Shown here in pieces: positions 25,110 through 37,502 of a stretch of 64,000 bases of DNA. The notes beneath the pieces are model-generated. The model saw only the letters and a program-made list of their open reading frames with translations, had not been told where the DNA came from and made no database searches. Each line of letters begins with the position of its first letter. Position 1 is the first letter of the stretch. Position numbers and translations under genes: made by a program. This DNA comes from Nectonema munidae (taxonomy: Eukaryota > Nematomorpha > Nectonematoida > Nectonematidae). The stretch is taken from positions 363,282 through 427,281 of the forward strand of contig JAUIRK010001002.1 in NCBI GenBank assembly GCA_030549495.1, in the 5' to 3' direction.

Positions 25110-28100
25110 TTCGACCTTCCACATTCAGAACAGAATCTAATTTCACCTATACGTCGACCTTCCAATTCAGAACAGACCTAAACTAATCTCACCTATACCT
25201 CGACCTTCTACTTTCAAAATAGACCTAAACTAATCTCGCCTATACCTCGACCTTCCACCTTCAGAACAGACCTAAACTAATCTCGCCTATAACTTGACCT
25301 TCCACCTTCAGAATAGAACTTAATCTCACCTATACCTTGATCTTCCACCTTCAGAACAGAACCTAATCTCGCCTATACCTCGACCTTCCACCTTCAAAAC
25401 AGACATAAACTAATCTCGCCTATACCTCGACCTTCCACCTTCAGAACAGAACCTAATCTCGCCTATACCTCTATCTTCCACCTTCAAAACAGACCTAAAC
25501 TAATCTCGCCTATACCTCGACCTTCCATGTTCAGAACAGAACCTACAGAACAGACCTAAACTAATTTCGCATATACCTCGACCTTCCACCTTCAGAACAG
25601 AACCTAATCTCGCCTATACCTCAACCTTCCACCTTCAGAACAGAACCTAATCTCACCTATACCTCGATTTCCACCTTCAGTACAGAACCGAATCTCCCCT
25701 ATACCTCGACCTTCCACCTTAATAAAAGAACCTAATCTCACCTATACCTAGACCTTCCACCTTCAGAACAGACCTAAACTAATCTCGCATATACCTCGAC
25801 CTTCCACCTTCAGAACAAACCTAAACTAATCTCACCTATACCTTGATCTTCCACCTTCAGAACAGAACCTAATCTCGCCTATACCTCGACCTTCCACCTT
25901 CAAAACAGACCTAAACTAATCTCGCCTATACCTCGACCTTCCATGTTCAGAACAGAACCTACAGAACAGACCTAAACTAATTTCGCATATACCTCGACCT
26001 TCCACCTTCAGAACAGAACCTAATCTCGCCTATACCTCAACCTTCCACCTTCAGAACAGAACCTAATCTCACCTATACCTCGATTTCCACTTTCAGTACA
26101 GAACCGAATCTCCCCTATACCTCGACCTTCCACCTTAATAAAAGAACCTAATCTCACCTATACCTCGACCTTCCACCTTCAGAACAGGCCTAAACTAATT
26201 TCGCCTATACCTCGACCTTCCACCTTCAGAACAAACCTAAGCTAATCTCACCTATAACTTGATCTTCCACCTTCAGAACAGAAACTAATCTCGCCTATAC
26301 CTCGACCTTCCATCTTCAGAACAGAACCTAATCTCACCTATATATCGACCTTCCACCTTCAGAACAGACCTAAACTAATTTCGCCTATACCTCGACCTTC
26401 CACCTTCAGAACAGGCCTAAACTAATTTCGCCTATACCTCGACCTTCCACCTTCAGAACAGACCTAAACTAATTTCGCCTATACCTCGACCTTCCACCTT
26501 CAGAACAAACCTAAGCTAATCTCACCTATACCTTGATCTTCCAACTTCAGAACAGAACCTAATCTCGCCTATACCTCGACCTTCCACCTTCAAAACAGAC
26601 CTAAATTAATTTCGCCTATACCTCGACCTTCCATGTTCAGAACAGAACCTAATCTCACCTATATATCGACCTTCCACCTTCAGAACAGACCTAAACTAAT
26701 TTCGCCTATACTTCGACCTTCCAACTTCAGAACAAACCTAAACTAATTTCGCCTATACCTTGACCTTCCACCTTCAAAACAGAACCTAATCTCGCCTATA
26801 CCTCAACCTTCCATCTTCAGAACAGAACCTAATCTCACCTATACCTCGATTTCCACCTTCAGTACAGAACCGAATCTCCCTTATAACTCGACTTTCCACC
26901 TTAATAAAAGAACCTAATCTCACCTATACCTCGACCTTCCACCTTCAGAACAGACCTAAACTAATTTCGCCTATACCTCGACCTTCCACCTTCAGAACAG
27001 ACCTAAACTAATTTCGCCTATACCTCGACCTTCCACCTTCAGAACAAACCTAAGCTAATCTTACCTATACCTTGATCTTCCACCTTCAGAACAGAACCTA
27101 ATCTCGCCTATACCTCGACCTTCCACCTTCAAAACAGACCTAAACTAATTTTGCCTATACCTCGACCTTCCATGTTCAGAACAGAACCTAATCTCACCTA
27201 TATATCGACCTTCCACCTTAAGAACAGACCTAAACTAATTTCGCCTATACCTCGACCTTCCACCTTCAGAACAAACCTAAGCTAATCTCACCTATACCTT
27301 GATCTTCCACCTTCAGAACAGAACCTAATCTCGCCTATACCTCGACCTTCCACCTTCAAAACAGACCTAAACTAATCTCGCCTATACCTCGACCTTCCAT
27401 CTTCAGAACAGAACCTAATCTCACCTATATATCTGTCTTCCACCTTCAGAACAGACATAAACTAATTTCGCCTATACTTCGACCTTCCACCTTCAGAACA
27501 AATCTAAACTAATCTCACCTATACCTTGATCTTCCAACTTCAGAACAGAACCTAATCTCGCCTATACCTCGACCTTCCACCTTCAAAACAGACTTAAACT
27601 AATCTCGCCTATACCTCGACCTTCCATGTTCAGAACAGAACCTAATCTCACCTATATATCGACCTTCCACCTTCAGAACAGACCTAAACTAATTTCGCCT
27701 ATACTTCGACCTTCCACCTTCAGAACAGGCCTAAACTAATTTCGCCTATACCTTGACCTTCCACCTTCAAAACAGGACCTAATCTCGCCTATACCTCAAA
27801 CTTCCACCTTCAGAACAGAACCTAATCTCACCTATACCTCGATTTCCACCTTCAGTACAGAACCAAATCTCCCCTATACCTCGACGTTCCACCTTAATAA
27901 AAGAACCTAATCTCACCTATACCTCGACCTTCCACCTTCAGAACAGACCTAAACTAATTTCGCCTATACCTCGACCTTCCACCTTCAGAACAAACCTAAG
28001 CTAATCTCACCTATACCTTGATCTTCCACTATCAGAACAGAACCTAATCTCGCCTATACCTCGACCTTCCACCTTCAAAACAGACCTAAACTAATTTCGC

Positions 28101-28613
28101 CTATACCTCGACCTTCCATGTTCAGAACAGAACCTAATCTCACCTATATATCGACCTTCCACCTTCAGAACAGACCTAAACTAATTTCGCCTATACTTCG
28201 ACCTTCCACCTTCAGAATAGGCCTAAACTAATTTCGCCTATACCTTGACCTTCCACCTTCAAAACAGAACCTAATCTCGCCTCAACCTTCCACCTTCAGA
28301 ACAGAACCTAATCTCACCTATACCTCGATTTCCACCTTCAGTACAGAACCGAATCTCCCCTATACCTCGACTTTCCACCTTAATAAAAGAACCTAATCTC
28401 ACCTATACCTCGACCTTCCACCTTCAGAACAGACCTAAACTAATTTCGCCTATACCTCGACCTTCCACCTTCAGAACAGAACCTAATCTCGCCTATACCT
28501 CAACCTTCCACCTTCAGAACAAACCTAAACTAATCTTGCCTATACCTCGATCTTACACCTTTAGAACAGAACCTAATCTCATCTATGCCTCGACCTTTAA
28601 CCTTCAGAACAGA
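25110..28613. repeat. 3.5-kb minisatellite, 43- and 47-bp units with higher-order structure
   Basis: About 75-80 units of CCTCGACCTTCCACCTTCAG then AACAGACC..CTAATCTCGCCTATA. Two unit lengths alternate: 47 bases (with AGACCTAAACTAATC) and 43 bases (with AGAACCTAATC). A rarer variant pair (GATTTCCACCTTCAGTACAG followed by a CTTAATAAAAG unit) returns near 25665, 26080, 26845, 27838 and 28325. Segments of about 420 bases starting near 25500 and 25917 are almost identical. These points show that blocks, not only single units, have been duplicated. No coding role is seen. Confidence 0.95.
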
Positions 28614-29995
28614 CCAGGGGCGCACATCCTTAAAATTATTCGGGGGCGAAATTTTTTTGTTGCAATTTTCAAAATTAGTTGTCAGGAAATACTACGGGAG
28701 ACCAAATATTCAAGCAATCGTTTAAAATTGAGTGTATTCAGCGCATATCTAAAGTCCTACATTTATAAGACTACTTTATATTTTTTTTACAAAATTGGTG
28801 AATTTAAATACTATACTTAAACGAAAATATTTTAATTAAATTTGCATATCGAATATGGTGCGCAGAAAAAATGCCCCGAATTAAAAAATAGGAAAAAATG
28901 CCCCCGAAAAAAATGCCCCAATTTAAAATTAGAAAAAAATGCCCAACACAAAATTTTAAAAAAATTATTAATTAAAATTAAAAAAAAAATTTTTTAAAAA
29001 AGATATGTTAAATAAAGATTTTTTGTAAAAAAATACAAAAAGTTAACTTTTCATCTAAAACATTTAAAATTTAAAGTAAACTAAAAAACTCAGCATACGA
29101 AAATTTTTTAAATACAAAAAAAAATTTATAAAACAGCAAATATTTTTAGACTTTGTGTGTATCAGAACACTTTCTAAATATAATTTGTGTTTCAACTGAT
29201 TTTAACAACACATTCCCACAAATCTGCACTTTTGCTATTGTTTTCAAGAACTTTATAAAGAAAAAAACCCTATACATTAAGAAATTTTAGAAATTTAGCC
29301 TTTTAAAACGGTACCAAATAAAAATATTTATATAATTTAAAAAAATCCTGAAAATCAAAAATTAGGGGGCATTTTTTCCAGGGGCATTTTTTTCAGGGAC
29401 ATTTTTTCTGGGGGCATTTTTTCCAGAGGAATTTTTATCTGCAACCATCGATTATACACTAGTTTAAAAAAATCCAAAATTATTAGGGGGTGGAATAATA
29501 GGCTTTTCATTTGAAAAATGAAGTAGTCTACCAGGCACATTAGAGGAATTGATGAAAGGATATTTGATTCATAGAGAAAAAAAATAACTGAAGGTTGGAT
29601 AGTTTTATATGAATGAATGTAGTCTAAAGGCAAAGAATCTACTAGACACCATGCGATGTTTATATGAAAAAATCTGATTGATTCAGGGGCAAGGGTATAA
29701 AATGAAATTATAATTGTGCAAACAAAAATAAAACAAAAAATTAAGATCGCATTATTTCATTTTACTCAGCATCATTCAAAAATAGTTTAAAAGCTAAATT
29801 GATACAAGCTACAAAAATCTACAAAAAGTAAAATAACTGTTAACATTTTGCAATGATTTGCCTTTTATAATAACTTTTAAGGAAAAAAAGTCTATGAGAA
29901 AAAGTTATAGAGCTTCAACAAAAACTAAAAAATTTTAGAGCATAACTTAAGCTTTTTGAAAACTAATTTGACGTATCCCCTACAGCATACTCTAT
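28614..29995. repeat. AT-rich segment with inverted arrays of AAAAAATGCCCC
   Basis: Units close to AAAAAATGCCCCGA are repeated about four times at 28868-28945. The reverse complement (GGGGCATTTTTTCC) is repeated four times at 29362-29430. The two arrays face each other across about 420 bases and could form a stem. Open frames through the right array (KMPPEKM-type repeats) only reflect the repeat. The rest of the segment is non-coding. Confidence 0.7.
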
Positions 29996-30068
29996 GGGTG
30001 GCATGGCAGGTTGGTTGAGATGATCGACTCAGCACGGAAGCCTCTGAATTCGAATCCTCATCGTTACG
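29996..30068 (+). repeat. tRNA-like sequence upstream of LINE-A
   Basis: TGGCAGGTTGGTTGAGATGA resembles box A, and TGAATTCGAATCC resembles box B, about 35 bases apart, as in a tRNA gene. The stretch ends 35 bases before the first LINE-A reading frame. It shares AGGTTGGTT and general spacing with 2461-2524 (other strand). It is either a SINE head into which or next to which the LINE lies, or a polymerase III promoter of unknown use. Confidence 0.45.
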
Positions 30069-30103
30069 AATTTGTTCATAGTTTGACATAAGCGGTACAT
30101 CAG

Positions 30104-31072
30104 ATGTGCGCCCCTTCTAAGCAGGGTGGACTGAAAGCACTCTTGTCTAGAGAAACATTTAAAGCTAATATATCCAAAGCCTTCTTATATTTATTAAAAA
30201 AATATTATGATAACTCCACAAAAAATCAAGAAATTAGTTCGAAGTTGCACGAACTTAATGAAAAGTTTGATAATAAATTTGAAGTACTCAATGATAATTT
30301 CTCTAAATTAAGTCAAAGTCTTGAAACACCAACAAACAAAAAAGTGCTATATTCAGATGATGTTAAGAGTTGTTGTTTGTTTGTCGAGTCCAACGATGCT
30401 GATTTAAAAGAAGACATCCAGAAGACGAAGTCTTGTCTTACTACTTTACCTGTTAATTTTATTAAAGAAAAAAAGAACTCCATAAAAATCAGCTTTCCTG
30501 ATAAATCTATTTTACAAAAAGCTCAAAAATTGATGTCTGAAGTAAATATTTCTTCCAAAAAAGTCGAACCCTTACTTCCTAGGCTACATTTGCATTTTAA
30601 TGAAAATGTTTCTAAAGATGACATCGTTAATGACATTTTAACCAGAAACCCTTACATAAAAAATTTAGTGGATAATGGCAAAGTTTTTAATATTTTGTTT
30701 ATTAAAAATTCGAAATTTGGTGGAAAAAAAGTTGGTAACCTTCAAGTTATCACCAGAAATTTACAATTACATCAAGAGTAATGATTTTTATATATTTTTC
30801 GAGTATAGTAGAGTCAAATGTTTCCCGTATTTTTCTGTCATGTTTTGTACTAAATGCTGTATGTACGGACACACTAAAAAGTTATGTAAAAATAGTGAAA
30901 TATGTAAGTTTTGTGCTGAAAACATGATTTAAATGAGTGTGCTGTTATGAACCTCCCCAACGTACATATTTGTTACAATTGTAAAATGAAAAAACTTACC
31001 AATCAGAACCATATAGCTGGCTCCTATCAATGCCCCTGTTACATAAAAGAACTAGAATTTGTTAAAAATTAA
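30104..31072 (+). pseudogene. LINE-A ORF1 (nucleic-acid-binding protein with zinc knuckles)
   Basis: The first 226 codons, from MCAPSKQGGLKALLS, form a lysine-rich protein with a likely coiled coil (LHELNEKFDNKFEVLND) and an RNA-binding-like centre. The frame then shifts near 30750 and continues as FCTKCCMYGHTKKLC and CKFCAENM, a CCHC zinc knuckle and the start of a second. After a further shift it reads CYNCKMKK up to about 31072. Three-knuckle ORF1 proteins are typical of Jockey- and CR1-like non-LTR retrotransposons, where they bind the element RNA. A similar knuckle block (FCTKCLLYGHTKKIC) is present in LINE-B on the other strand at 57540-57780. Confidence 0.75.
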
Positions 31073-31150
31073 ACAGTCTATTCATGAATTTTTTTGACAG
31101 TGATTCAATCAGTATGTTAAACACTCATAAATCTACTCATCAATCATATA

Positions 31151-32948
31151 ATGATTTTTTTTTCAAAAGATATCTTCAGCTCCATTTTTTTCCACGAAAA
31201 CTTTCATAATCCATCTTCCTCTTCAACATGTGATCTTTCTCGATCTTTGAGCCTTTACAATTTAAATATTGTTAGTCTTAACATTAAATACCTCAGAGCT
31301 AAGTTTGAAATTTTAGAGGCATTCTTTTTTCAATTCAACTCTCTTAATCACTCCCCTCTACATGTAGTTTATCTCCAAGAAACTTGGCTAAATGATGCAC
31401 GTTCGAGTTCCTTTGAAATACCAGGTTATGATTTCATTTTTGTGCCTCCTAGGATTAGCTCACATGCTGGCCTTGCTTTTTATGTTCACAAGTCAATAAC
31501 TTATAAAGTTTGTACTTTGAACAATCCGAGTAACTGTTTTGAGATATTTACAATTTCTCTTACTTTATCTAATTCTAAACTACTGTCTCTTAATAATATT
31601 TATAGGAAACCATCTTCATCTAATCAAGATATTGAGTCATTTTTTTCTGAGTTTGAAAAACTTTTATCTGATTATAAACTTTGTAGCAAAACTGCAATTT
31701 TTTTAGATTTTAATTTTGATCTTTTCAAACATGATAAATCCAAAAATGTCAAAACCTTTCTCAATATTTTTTCTTTAAATGCCCTATCACCTTTAATTTC
31801 GAAATTAACTCGACCTACTAGTAGTTCGCTTATAGATAATATCTTTTTTCTGATTGCTTAATAAGGAAAAAAGCTTTTAACTTGTTATATGATATTTCAG
31901 ATCATATCCCAATTTTAGTAACCTTAGATGTCTACCCATTGATGAAAAACTTTTTTTTCAAATCTAAGTTTAATGCTGCATCATATGTTAGGGATGTAAG
32001 TTCATTTAATTGGCACAATTTACTTGATAATTACATTAATTTCCCAAATCTTTACTTCCATAAACTAAACTCTAAGCTTGTTGACTTTATTAACAATAAC
32101 ACACGTTATATTAAGATTAAAAGAAATTCTAACTTTTATTATAATTACCCAATTAAATCATGGTTGAACAAGGAAATTTTGGATTTAATTAAAGAAAGAA
32201 ATAATGTGTATAGGAGGTTAAAGAACTCATATTCTGATACATATTCTGAGCTAAAATTGAAATATAATTTGCTTAGGAATAGTATAAAGTATAAATGTAG
32301 AACACAAAAAAAAATTTTGTAAACGAACACAAAAGTTATTTGGCTAGAAGTAAAAAATAGATTAAATATTAATAAATGAACAAATATAAATTTGAATTTT
32401 GGTGGGGGGTTAATTGAAGATGAAGAAACTGTTTGTTCAATTTTCAATGGTAAGTTTAGTATGAAGTTACCCTACTCTCAACCGAAAAAAACTCTACCAA
32501 ATACATAGCACAAGTCCATACTTTAATTCTAATAATCTATTTTATCTTCTTCAGTTCGGTTTTCGTAAGAATTATAACACCCAGTCAGTACTTACACATT
32601 ATATAGATAACATTTTGAATACTCTTGAGTCCAATGATGGAATGCTTTCACTGTTCTTAGATTTTAGTAAAGCTTTTGATAATCTTTCACACCAAATTTT
32701 ATTCGATAAACTGTCTCTCTATGGAGTGCAAAGAAATTCCTTGCTTCTAATCAAATCTTATTTGCTTAATCGTCAGCAGTATTTAACTTTGAATAAATTA
32801 AAGTCTAACGTTTCTACCATTAATATGGGGGTTCCTCAGAGTTCTATCCTGGGCCCTCTATTATTCCTGATTTTTATAAATGATATACGTGTATCTAATT
32901 GCTCGCAGGAAGTTTTATTGTTTTGCTGATGATGTGACAATAAACATT
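31151..32948 (+). pseudogene. LINE-A ORF2: endonuclease and first part of reverse transcriptase
   Basis: The endonuclease begins around LYNLNIVSLNIKYLRAKF and shows LQETWLND (catalytic E), GLAFYVHKS, NIYRKPSSS and, after a stop at 31859-31861, SDHIPIL (31899) with the catalytic aspartate-histidine pair. The reverse transcriptase starts abruptly near 32500 with FGFRKNYNTQSVL, then LFLDFSKAFDNLSH (first aspartate) and MGVPQSSILGPLLF. The expected residues between endonuclease and FGFRK are mostly missing, so there is an internal deletion near 32460-32500. The FADD motif follows after a shift at about 32925, and the gene is then cut by the Merlin insertion at 32957. It continues at 39478. Confidence 0.85.
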
Positions 32949-33049
32949 CCATTTTCGGTAATCTTTTACTTTACGGTTCCGTCAATCAAAAAATTTCACT
33001 GACAAATTATTGGCTGTTGTGATGTCAATCAAACTATATAATTTTTAAG

Positions 33050-34099
33050 TAGTTTTAATATATAGGCAATGCTATAAAGCATAAAAATTACAACATATAT
33101 ATAAATGAATAAATAATACAAAAATTTGATATAAAAATTGATTAAAATCTTTTTTTATGGAATTCAAACTATAATAGAATTTCATTGAATATATTTTACT
33201 AAAAATTCTAGATCTAACATATATAAAACTATGTCAGTAAATTTAAAAAAAATAGAAAATTTACAACGTTAAAAATTCAAAAATTATAATAAAATTTTGT
33301 TGAATGTATTTTACTAAAGATTCTAGATATAATTTACAAAAAATAAGTGAGTAAATTAAAAAAAAATTATAAAAATGAGTTAAAAATAAAATACATACTT
33401 TATTTCTGTTCAATACTCGAGGTTACATAATTCCTTTAAAGAGTTTAAAAACAAAGTGAAGCACAAACGAATATTAATGTATAGTTTTATTAACTATTTT
33501 AAAAATCAGATTTATCATTCGTGAAATAAATACCAGAAGTTTCAATTTTTAAATACAATTTCGTGTTGACTCAGAGTAGTCAGTAATTGCATTCACTTCT
33601 GAAGAAAGTGAAACAATTATTGATGTAGGTCGTAGGAAAACAAATTTGTCATTCTCGCATCAAAACATCTCTCAATTTATAGCAAAACACACAGAGCTTG
33701 TGTCTGATCGATTTGCGTATAGCGTTTGTATTTTTGTTCTGTGGTTCTGGTTGTATTCGTATAAGATGTTTCGCTCAGCACAGATAGCAACACACTTATG
33801 TGCTAATACTGATTCATAAGTGTATGAATGTGTTTTGTATGGTATGGGTTTGAATAACAAAATCATTCTTTTGTAGTTATTACTTGATACCACACATATG
33901 CATCCAAACAAACAAAAAACAACACACGGAAAATATAACCAAATTCACCCACATAGGCTACACTCGCTCAAATCTCTGAGTGAGAATACAATTTATCTGA
34001 AAATTGGAATTTTTCTTCTCTGTTACAAGTTTTAAATTCAAATGATAAATTAAAAATTTAAAATAGTTTGCTTCGCACAAAGTTATTTTAAATATTTTC
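33050..34099. other. Merlin 5' section without clear coding sequence
   Basis: About 1 kb between the left terminal repeat and the transposase. It is AT-rich with stops in all frames. It probably includes the promoter and leader of the element or insertions too decayed to recognise. Confidence 0.4.
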
Positions 34100-34894
34100 C
34101 AATGCAATGATTGCCTACAAAATTGTAGATTAATAAAGAGAAATAATGTATCTGATGGATATTGTTGGAAATGTTATGTTTGTGGTAAAAAAAAAGACCA
34201 CATCACCTTAAATTCTATGATTCTGTTCATTTATGGATGGTGTCGTGACTATTCATTAGACGCTATTCATGAAGCATCTATTGGAAGTGGACGAACTGCT
34301 GTAGAATGGGCTAATTTTTGTAGGGAGATTGCTACAAGTTGGCTTGAAAGAAATTGTTTAACTGTTGGAGGTTTTGATAAAAACTTTGAAAAAATCATGG
34401 TAGAAATTGATGAAAGCAAGTTTTTTCAAGGAAATATCACAAAGGTACTTGGAGAGAAGGTCATTAGGTGTTTGGAGCAATTGAAAGAAATAGTAAGAAA
34501 TGTTTTTTAGTTGAAGTTGAAGATAGGAGCGAAACAACTCTTACACAAATTATACAAAGACACATACTACCAGGATCCATTATTTTTTAACGGATGGCCT
34601 GCTTACAGGAAGATTTCTAACTATAATAATGGAGTTTATGATTATTGGGTAATACACCAACGTAACTTTGTTGACCCAAATGATATGAACATTCACACGC
34701 AAAACATTGAAAATCTTTGGATGCGGGCTAAAGGAAAATATAAAAGACAGTTTGGCACCTTCAACGAATTATTCAAATCATATTTAGATGAGTTCATTTG
34801 GAGAAGCCATTTTCCAAAAGTAAAATTATTTTCTGTGTTTTTAAATTCTTTAAAAGATTTATTACAACCTCAAAGTATGATAAAACAGAAATAA
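34100..34894 (+). pseudogene. Merlin transposase, nearly complete but broken
   Basis: From about 34107, CNDCLQNCRLIKR and CWKCYVCGKKK form a zinc-ribbon N-terminus. From 34217 the open frame runs through RTAVEWANFCREIA and VEIDESKFFQGN, where the D of EIDE is the first catalytic residue. A shift near 34460 hides VFGAIERNSKKCFLVEVED, which is visible in another frame. From 34511 the last part has the segment NGWPAYRKISNYNNG; the second catalytic D stands in SDGW in the other copy and is lost here. IENLWMRAKGKYKRQFG follows with the third acidic residue. Stop at 34892-34894. The family is ISXO2/IS1595-like DDE transposases of the Merlin superfamily. Confidence 0.88.
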
Positions 34895-35009
34895 AGTATG
34901 TATTTTTTATTTATAAAATATTTTTTTTATTTACTCTCATACTTTAATGTAAATTAAATCTAGAATCTCTAGTAAAATATTTAAATATTTTATTACATAT
35001 TATAGTTAT

Positions 35010-36362
35010 CAGGCGCGGATTCAAGAAATGTAAATAGGAGGGGCGCAAAACGTGCACAAGTATGTTATTAGCTGTTTTGATGGGGGTCTCTTGATGAAAA
35101 TTCACCATTATCAAAACTCTCTGAATCAAAATCTCTTTAACGAAACCCACAACCTTTCATCATGAAGATAACCAAAATCATAGCATATTAAATAAAACAG
35201 GTAAATAACTAAAAAAAAAAGAAAGAGGTATTGAAATTAAATTTATTGCAAAAATCCCTCAAAAACTAAATCGTATGTTTAGTTATTTCTCTGCCAAGAG
35301 ATTGATGAGAAGCATTCTTCGTGGTTGTTGTCTGGCATACATTTTAACGACTGCATCAACATCAATGTTGATGTTCCGGGATACATAAAGAAGAAGAAGC
35401 GCATTTAATCTTTCTTTCGTCATAGAACTCCTGAATGCTCCTTTAATATGTTTTAGAGAGGAGTTTCCACCTTCAACTCCAATTGAAGAAACTGCTGTTA
35501 GTTGTAAAAAATGTAAAACTTTAGCAATGTTCGGAAACAGATTTGGACAGGTTCTTATGTCTGATAGCGTGGAAACTAAAGTGGTTGGAGTGTCTTCTTG
35601 GCTAAGCCATAACTTCTTCCAAAGCTCTAGTTCTTGAGAAAATGTAGAAGAGGATGGTAAGTCGGTATTGTGAAAATCAATTAGGGAAGAAACTGTTTCC
35701 TCTGTAATTTTGCAAAGATTGCTTGGTAGAAATGGTATGAAAACTGCTCGTTTGAAATATTCCTTTGCATCTACAGCTTCAATATTATTTCTAAGTGTTT
35801 GCTTACTGCATCTTCTAGGAATTGTCATTGAAATGCCAGCTAAGTTTATCATTTTTTCTGAATTTGAATATATGATATCATATTCGGCTTCATTGGTTCT
35901 TGCAGATTTGAGAGTTTCCCTAATCAGTTCCACCATGTTGTAAGCTTGAATTACGTCCATTTCAGTTCCCTGCAGTTTATTGCTGAGTCCCATGAAGTAT
36001 TCAAAAATATATAACACTGTTTGGAAACTGATTATAAATGTGCAATCTGTTATGCGCTTCATTAGTCCATATGCCTCTATTACGGCTTTGCCAGCCCATC
36101 CGCATTCATAAGAGCCAATTGCATCCAAACATGCAAGTTTTCAAGAGTGCAATTTCCAAAACATTTTAAAGAGAATAGTAAAAAAATATAGAGAAAGTAT
36201 TCTTTAACTCCATCATTCAAACACAACAAACATTATATTTGAAATTAAAAAATTTCAAAGTTACACAAAACTAAATAACTTTGCCAGTTATTTTTCAACT
36301 TACTTTGATAATTTTAAGAGGGGCGCGCGCCGGGTGCGCCCCCCCCCCCTTGAATCCGCTCT
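35010..36362 (-). mobile_element. hAT element (hAT-4) nested in Merlin
   Basis: The inverted ends share GCGGATTCAAG: the left end reads CAGGCGCGGATTCAAG, and the right end read inward is GAGAGCGGATTCAAG followed by a G run. Between them is one open transposase segment on the minus strand. The 8-base duplications cannot be recognised with certainty. Length is about 1.35 kb, so most of the 5' half of the transposase gene is missing. Confidence 0.75.
35283..36128 (-). CDS. hAT transposase C-terminal half
   Basis: An open frame of 281 residues starts MDAIGSYECGWAGKAVIEAY and ends at a stop at 35283. It contains LSNKLQGTEMDVIQAYNMV, IPRRCSKQTLRNN and PNLFPNIAKVLHFLQLTAVS, then SSLKHIKGAFRSSMTKERLN, the order seen in hAT transposases of the ZMYM6/THAP-repressor-like group. 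The dimerisation region has IGVEGGNSSLKHIK where family members have SxxERxFSxLKxIK, so the usual glutamate-arginine pair has changed to EGG. There are no stops within the frame. The N-terminal zinc finger and the catalytic N-half are absent; whether the methionine is a true start is doubtful. Confidence 0.8.
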   Translation of the reverse strand: MDAIGSYECGWAGKAVIEAYGLMKRITDCTFIISFQTVLYIFEYFMGLSNKLQGTEMDVIQAYNMVELIRETLKSARTNEAEYDIIYSNSEKMINLAGISMTIPRRCSKQTLRNNIEAVDAKEYFKRAVFIPFLPSNLCKITEETVSSLIDFHNTDLPSSSTFSQELELWKKLWLSQEDTPTTLVSTLSDIRTCPNLFPNIAKVLHFLQLTAVSSIGVEGGNSSLKHIKGAFRSSMTKERLNALLLLYVSRNINIDVDAVVKMYARQQPRRMLLINLLAEK

Positions 36363-36681
36363 CAAAAAACATTCAAATTATTTTTCAAATTATTTTTCAT
36401 TTATTATAATTCAATTATCTTTCACTTTCAATACTCACAATTACTTTTTATAACTTGAAAACGGTGTTAGTGTACACCGAAATTAATTGTTATTTTAATA
36501 AAATAAATTTCCTCCTCATTCAATTATTATTTTCTTCAAATTAATTATCGATTTAAAATGGAAAATCCAATTCAATTTTTAAATGTAGGAACATCTACTC
36601 ACTGTAAAATAATAAGAAAGCAGCAATCTCTTTGTTTACAGCAAATAAATTTGTTGGAGTTTGAGTCAAAATATTTCTTTT

Positions 36682-37074
36682 TCAAAGAGCATTGGGAATT
36701 AAGTTTAAGCTCCAACAAGCACTGCCAGCCTTTAAATCTTTATCATATTTTTCACTATTCAAGAAATTATTTTCAAAGAGCTCAATGTTACTATTTTGAT
36801 TTTCATAAATTTCATCATCTTCATCATCATCATTAGAAGATTCATTATGCTCATGAAAAACTTGAAGAGTTCCTTCATCTTCATCAACACAATTTTCATT
36901 TGGAGATTCATCTTCTTCCATTGGTGTCGTGGTCTCTATTTCAATCAACTTGTATTCATCTTTCTCAGACAAACTTTTAAAAGATTCAAAATCATCCTCA
37001 CTATCGGTAAAATTTTCAGAGATCAAGGAAATCAATGTGGAGACGTTTTTGAAAGAATTTCTTTTTTTCGACAT
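36682..37074 (-). pseudogene. Acidic N-terminal remnant, probably of piggyBac transposase
   Basis: Encodes 130 residues beginning MSKKRNSFKNVSTLI. A very acidic region follows (DSEDDFESFKSLSEKDE and SSNDDDEDDEIYENQ). PB1 and PB2 transposases start with similar acidic, serine-rich stretches, and the upstream palindromes support the assignment. There is no catalytic core: sequence after LIPNAL is out of frame and unrelated. On its own, composition would not be enough to identify the family. Confidence 0.45.
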
Positions 37075-37319
37075 GTTTATAGAGTTAAATTTTTAACAAT
37101 TACAATGTAAAAATAACTTATAAAAAGTAAGCAAGGATGCAGAAGTAATCAACAAATATGGAGCAAAGAGTTGTGTTCAAAAATGAAAAATTATGTTACA
37201 TTCACATCAATTTGTCAAAAACATCTGTGAATAAGATAGACTAAATGCATCACTGCATAATAAATACATAGTGCAGTGGAAAAATAAGCTTGAAGTAAGA
37301 GAGAAAGATAAAAGGTCGT

Positions 37320-37336
37320 GTGTACAAAATGTACAC
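37320..37336. promoter_or_regulatory. PB3 inner palindrome
   Basis: GTGTACAAAATGTACAC: perfect 7-base arms around AAA, the same form as the PB1 left palindrome but with another sequence. Confidence 0.6.
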
Positions 37337-37502
37337 ATGTTTACCATGTGAAAGTGTTATTCACGCACTATGAATTGGGACAAGACGATGAATTTCATGA
37401 TGCTGATTTAGTTGCATTGATAATAGTGAGTCACATGATACTCAATAGTTGTGTCTAATTTTTTATGCCTAGAGGCTCATAGTTGAAATACTAATGTGTA
37501 CA

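Noticed and set aside
29355-29633. Small protein with KMPPEKM repeats on the minus strand
   Set aside because: It is the translation of the GGGGCATTTTTTCC array; there is no other support.
36558-36836. 92-codon frame on the plus strand
   Set aside because: It runs antisense through the acidic PB3 remnant and ends in a histidine run caused by GAT/GAA-rich codons on the other strand.
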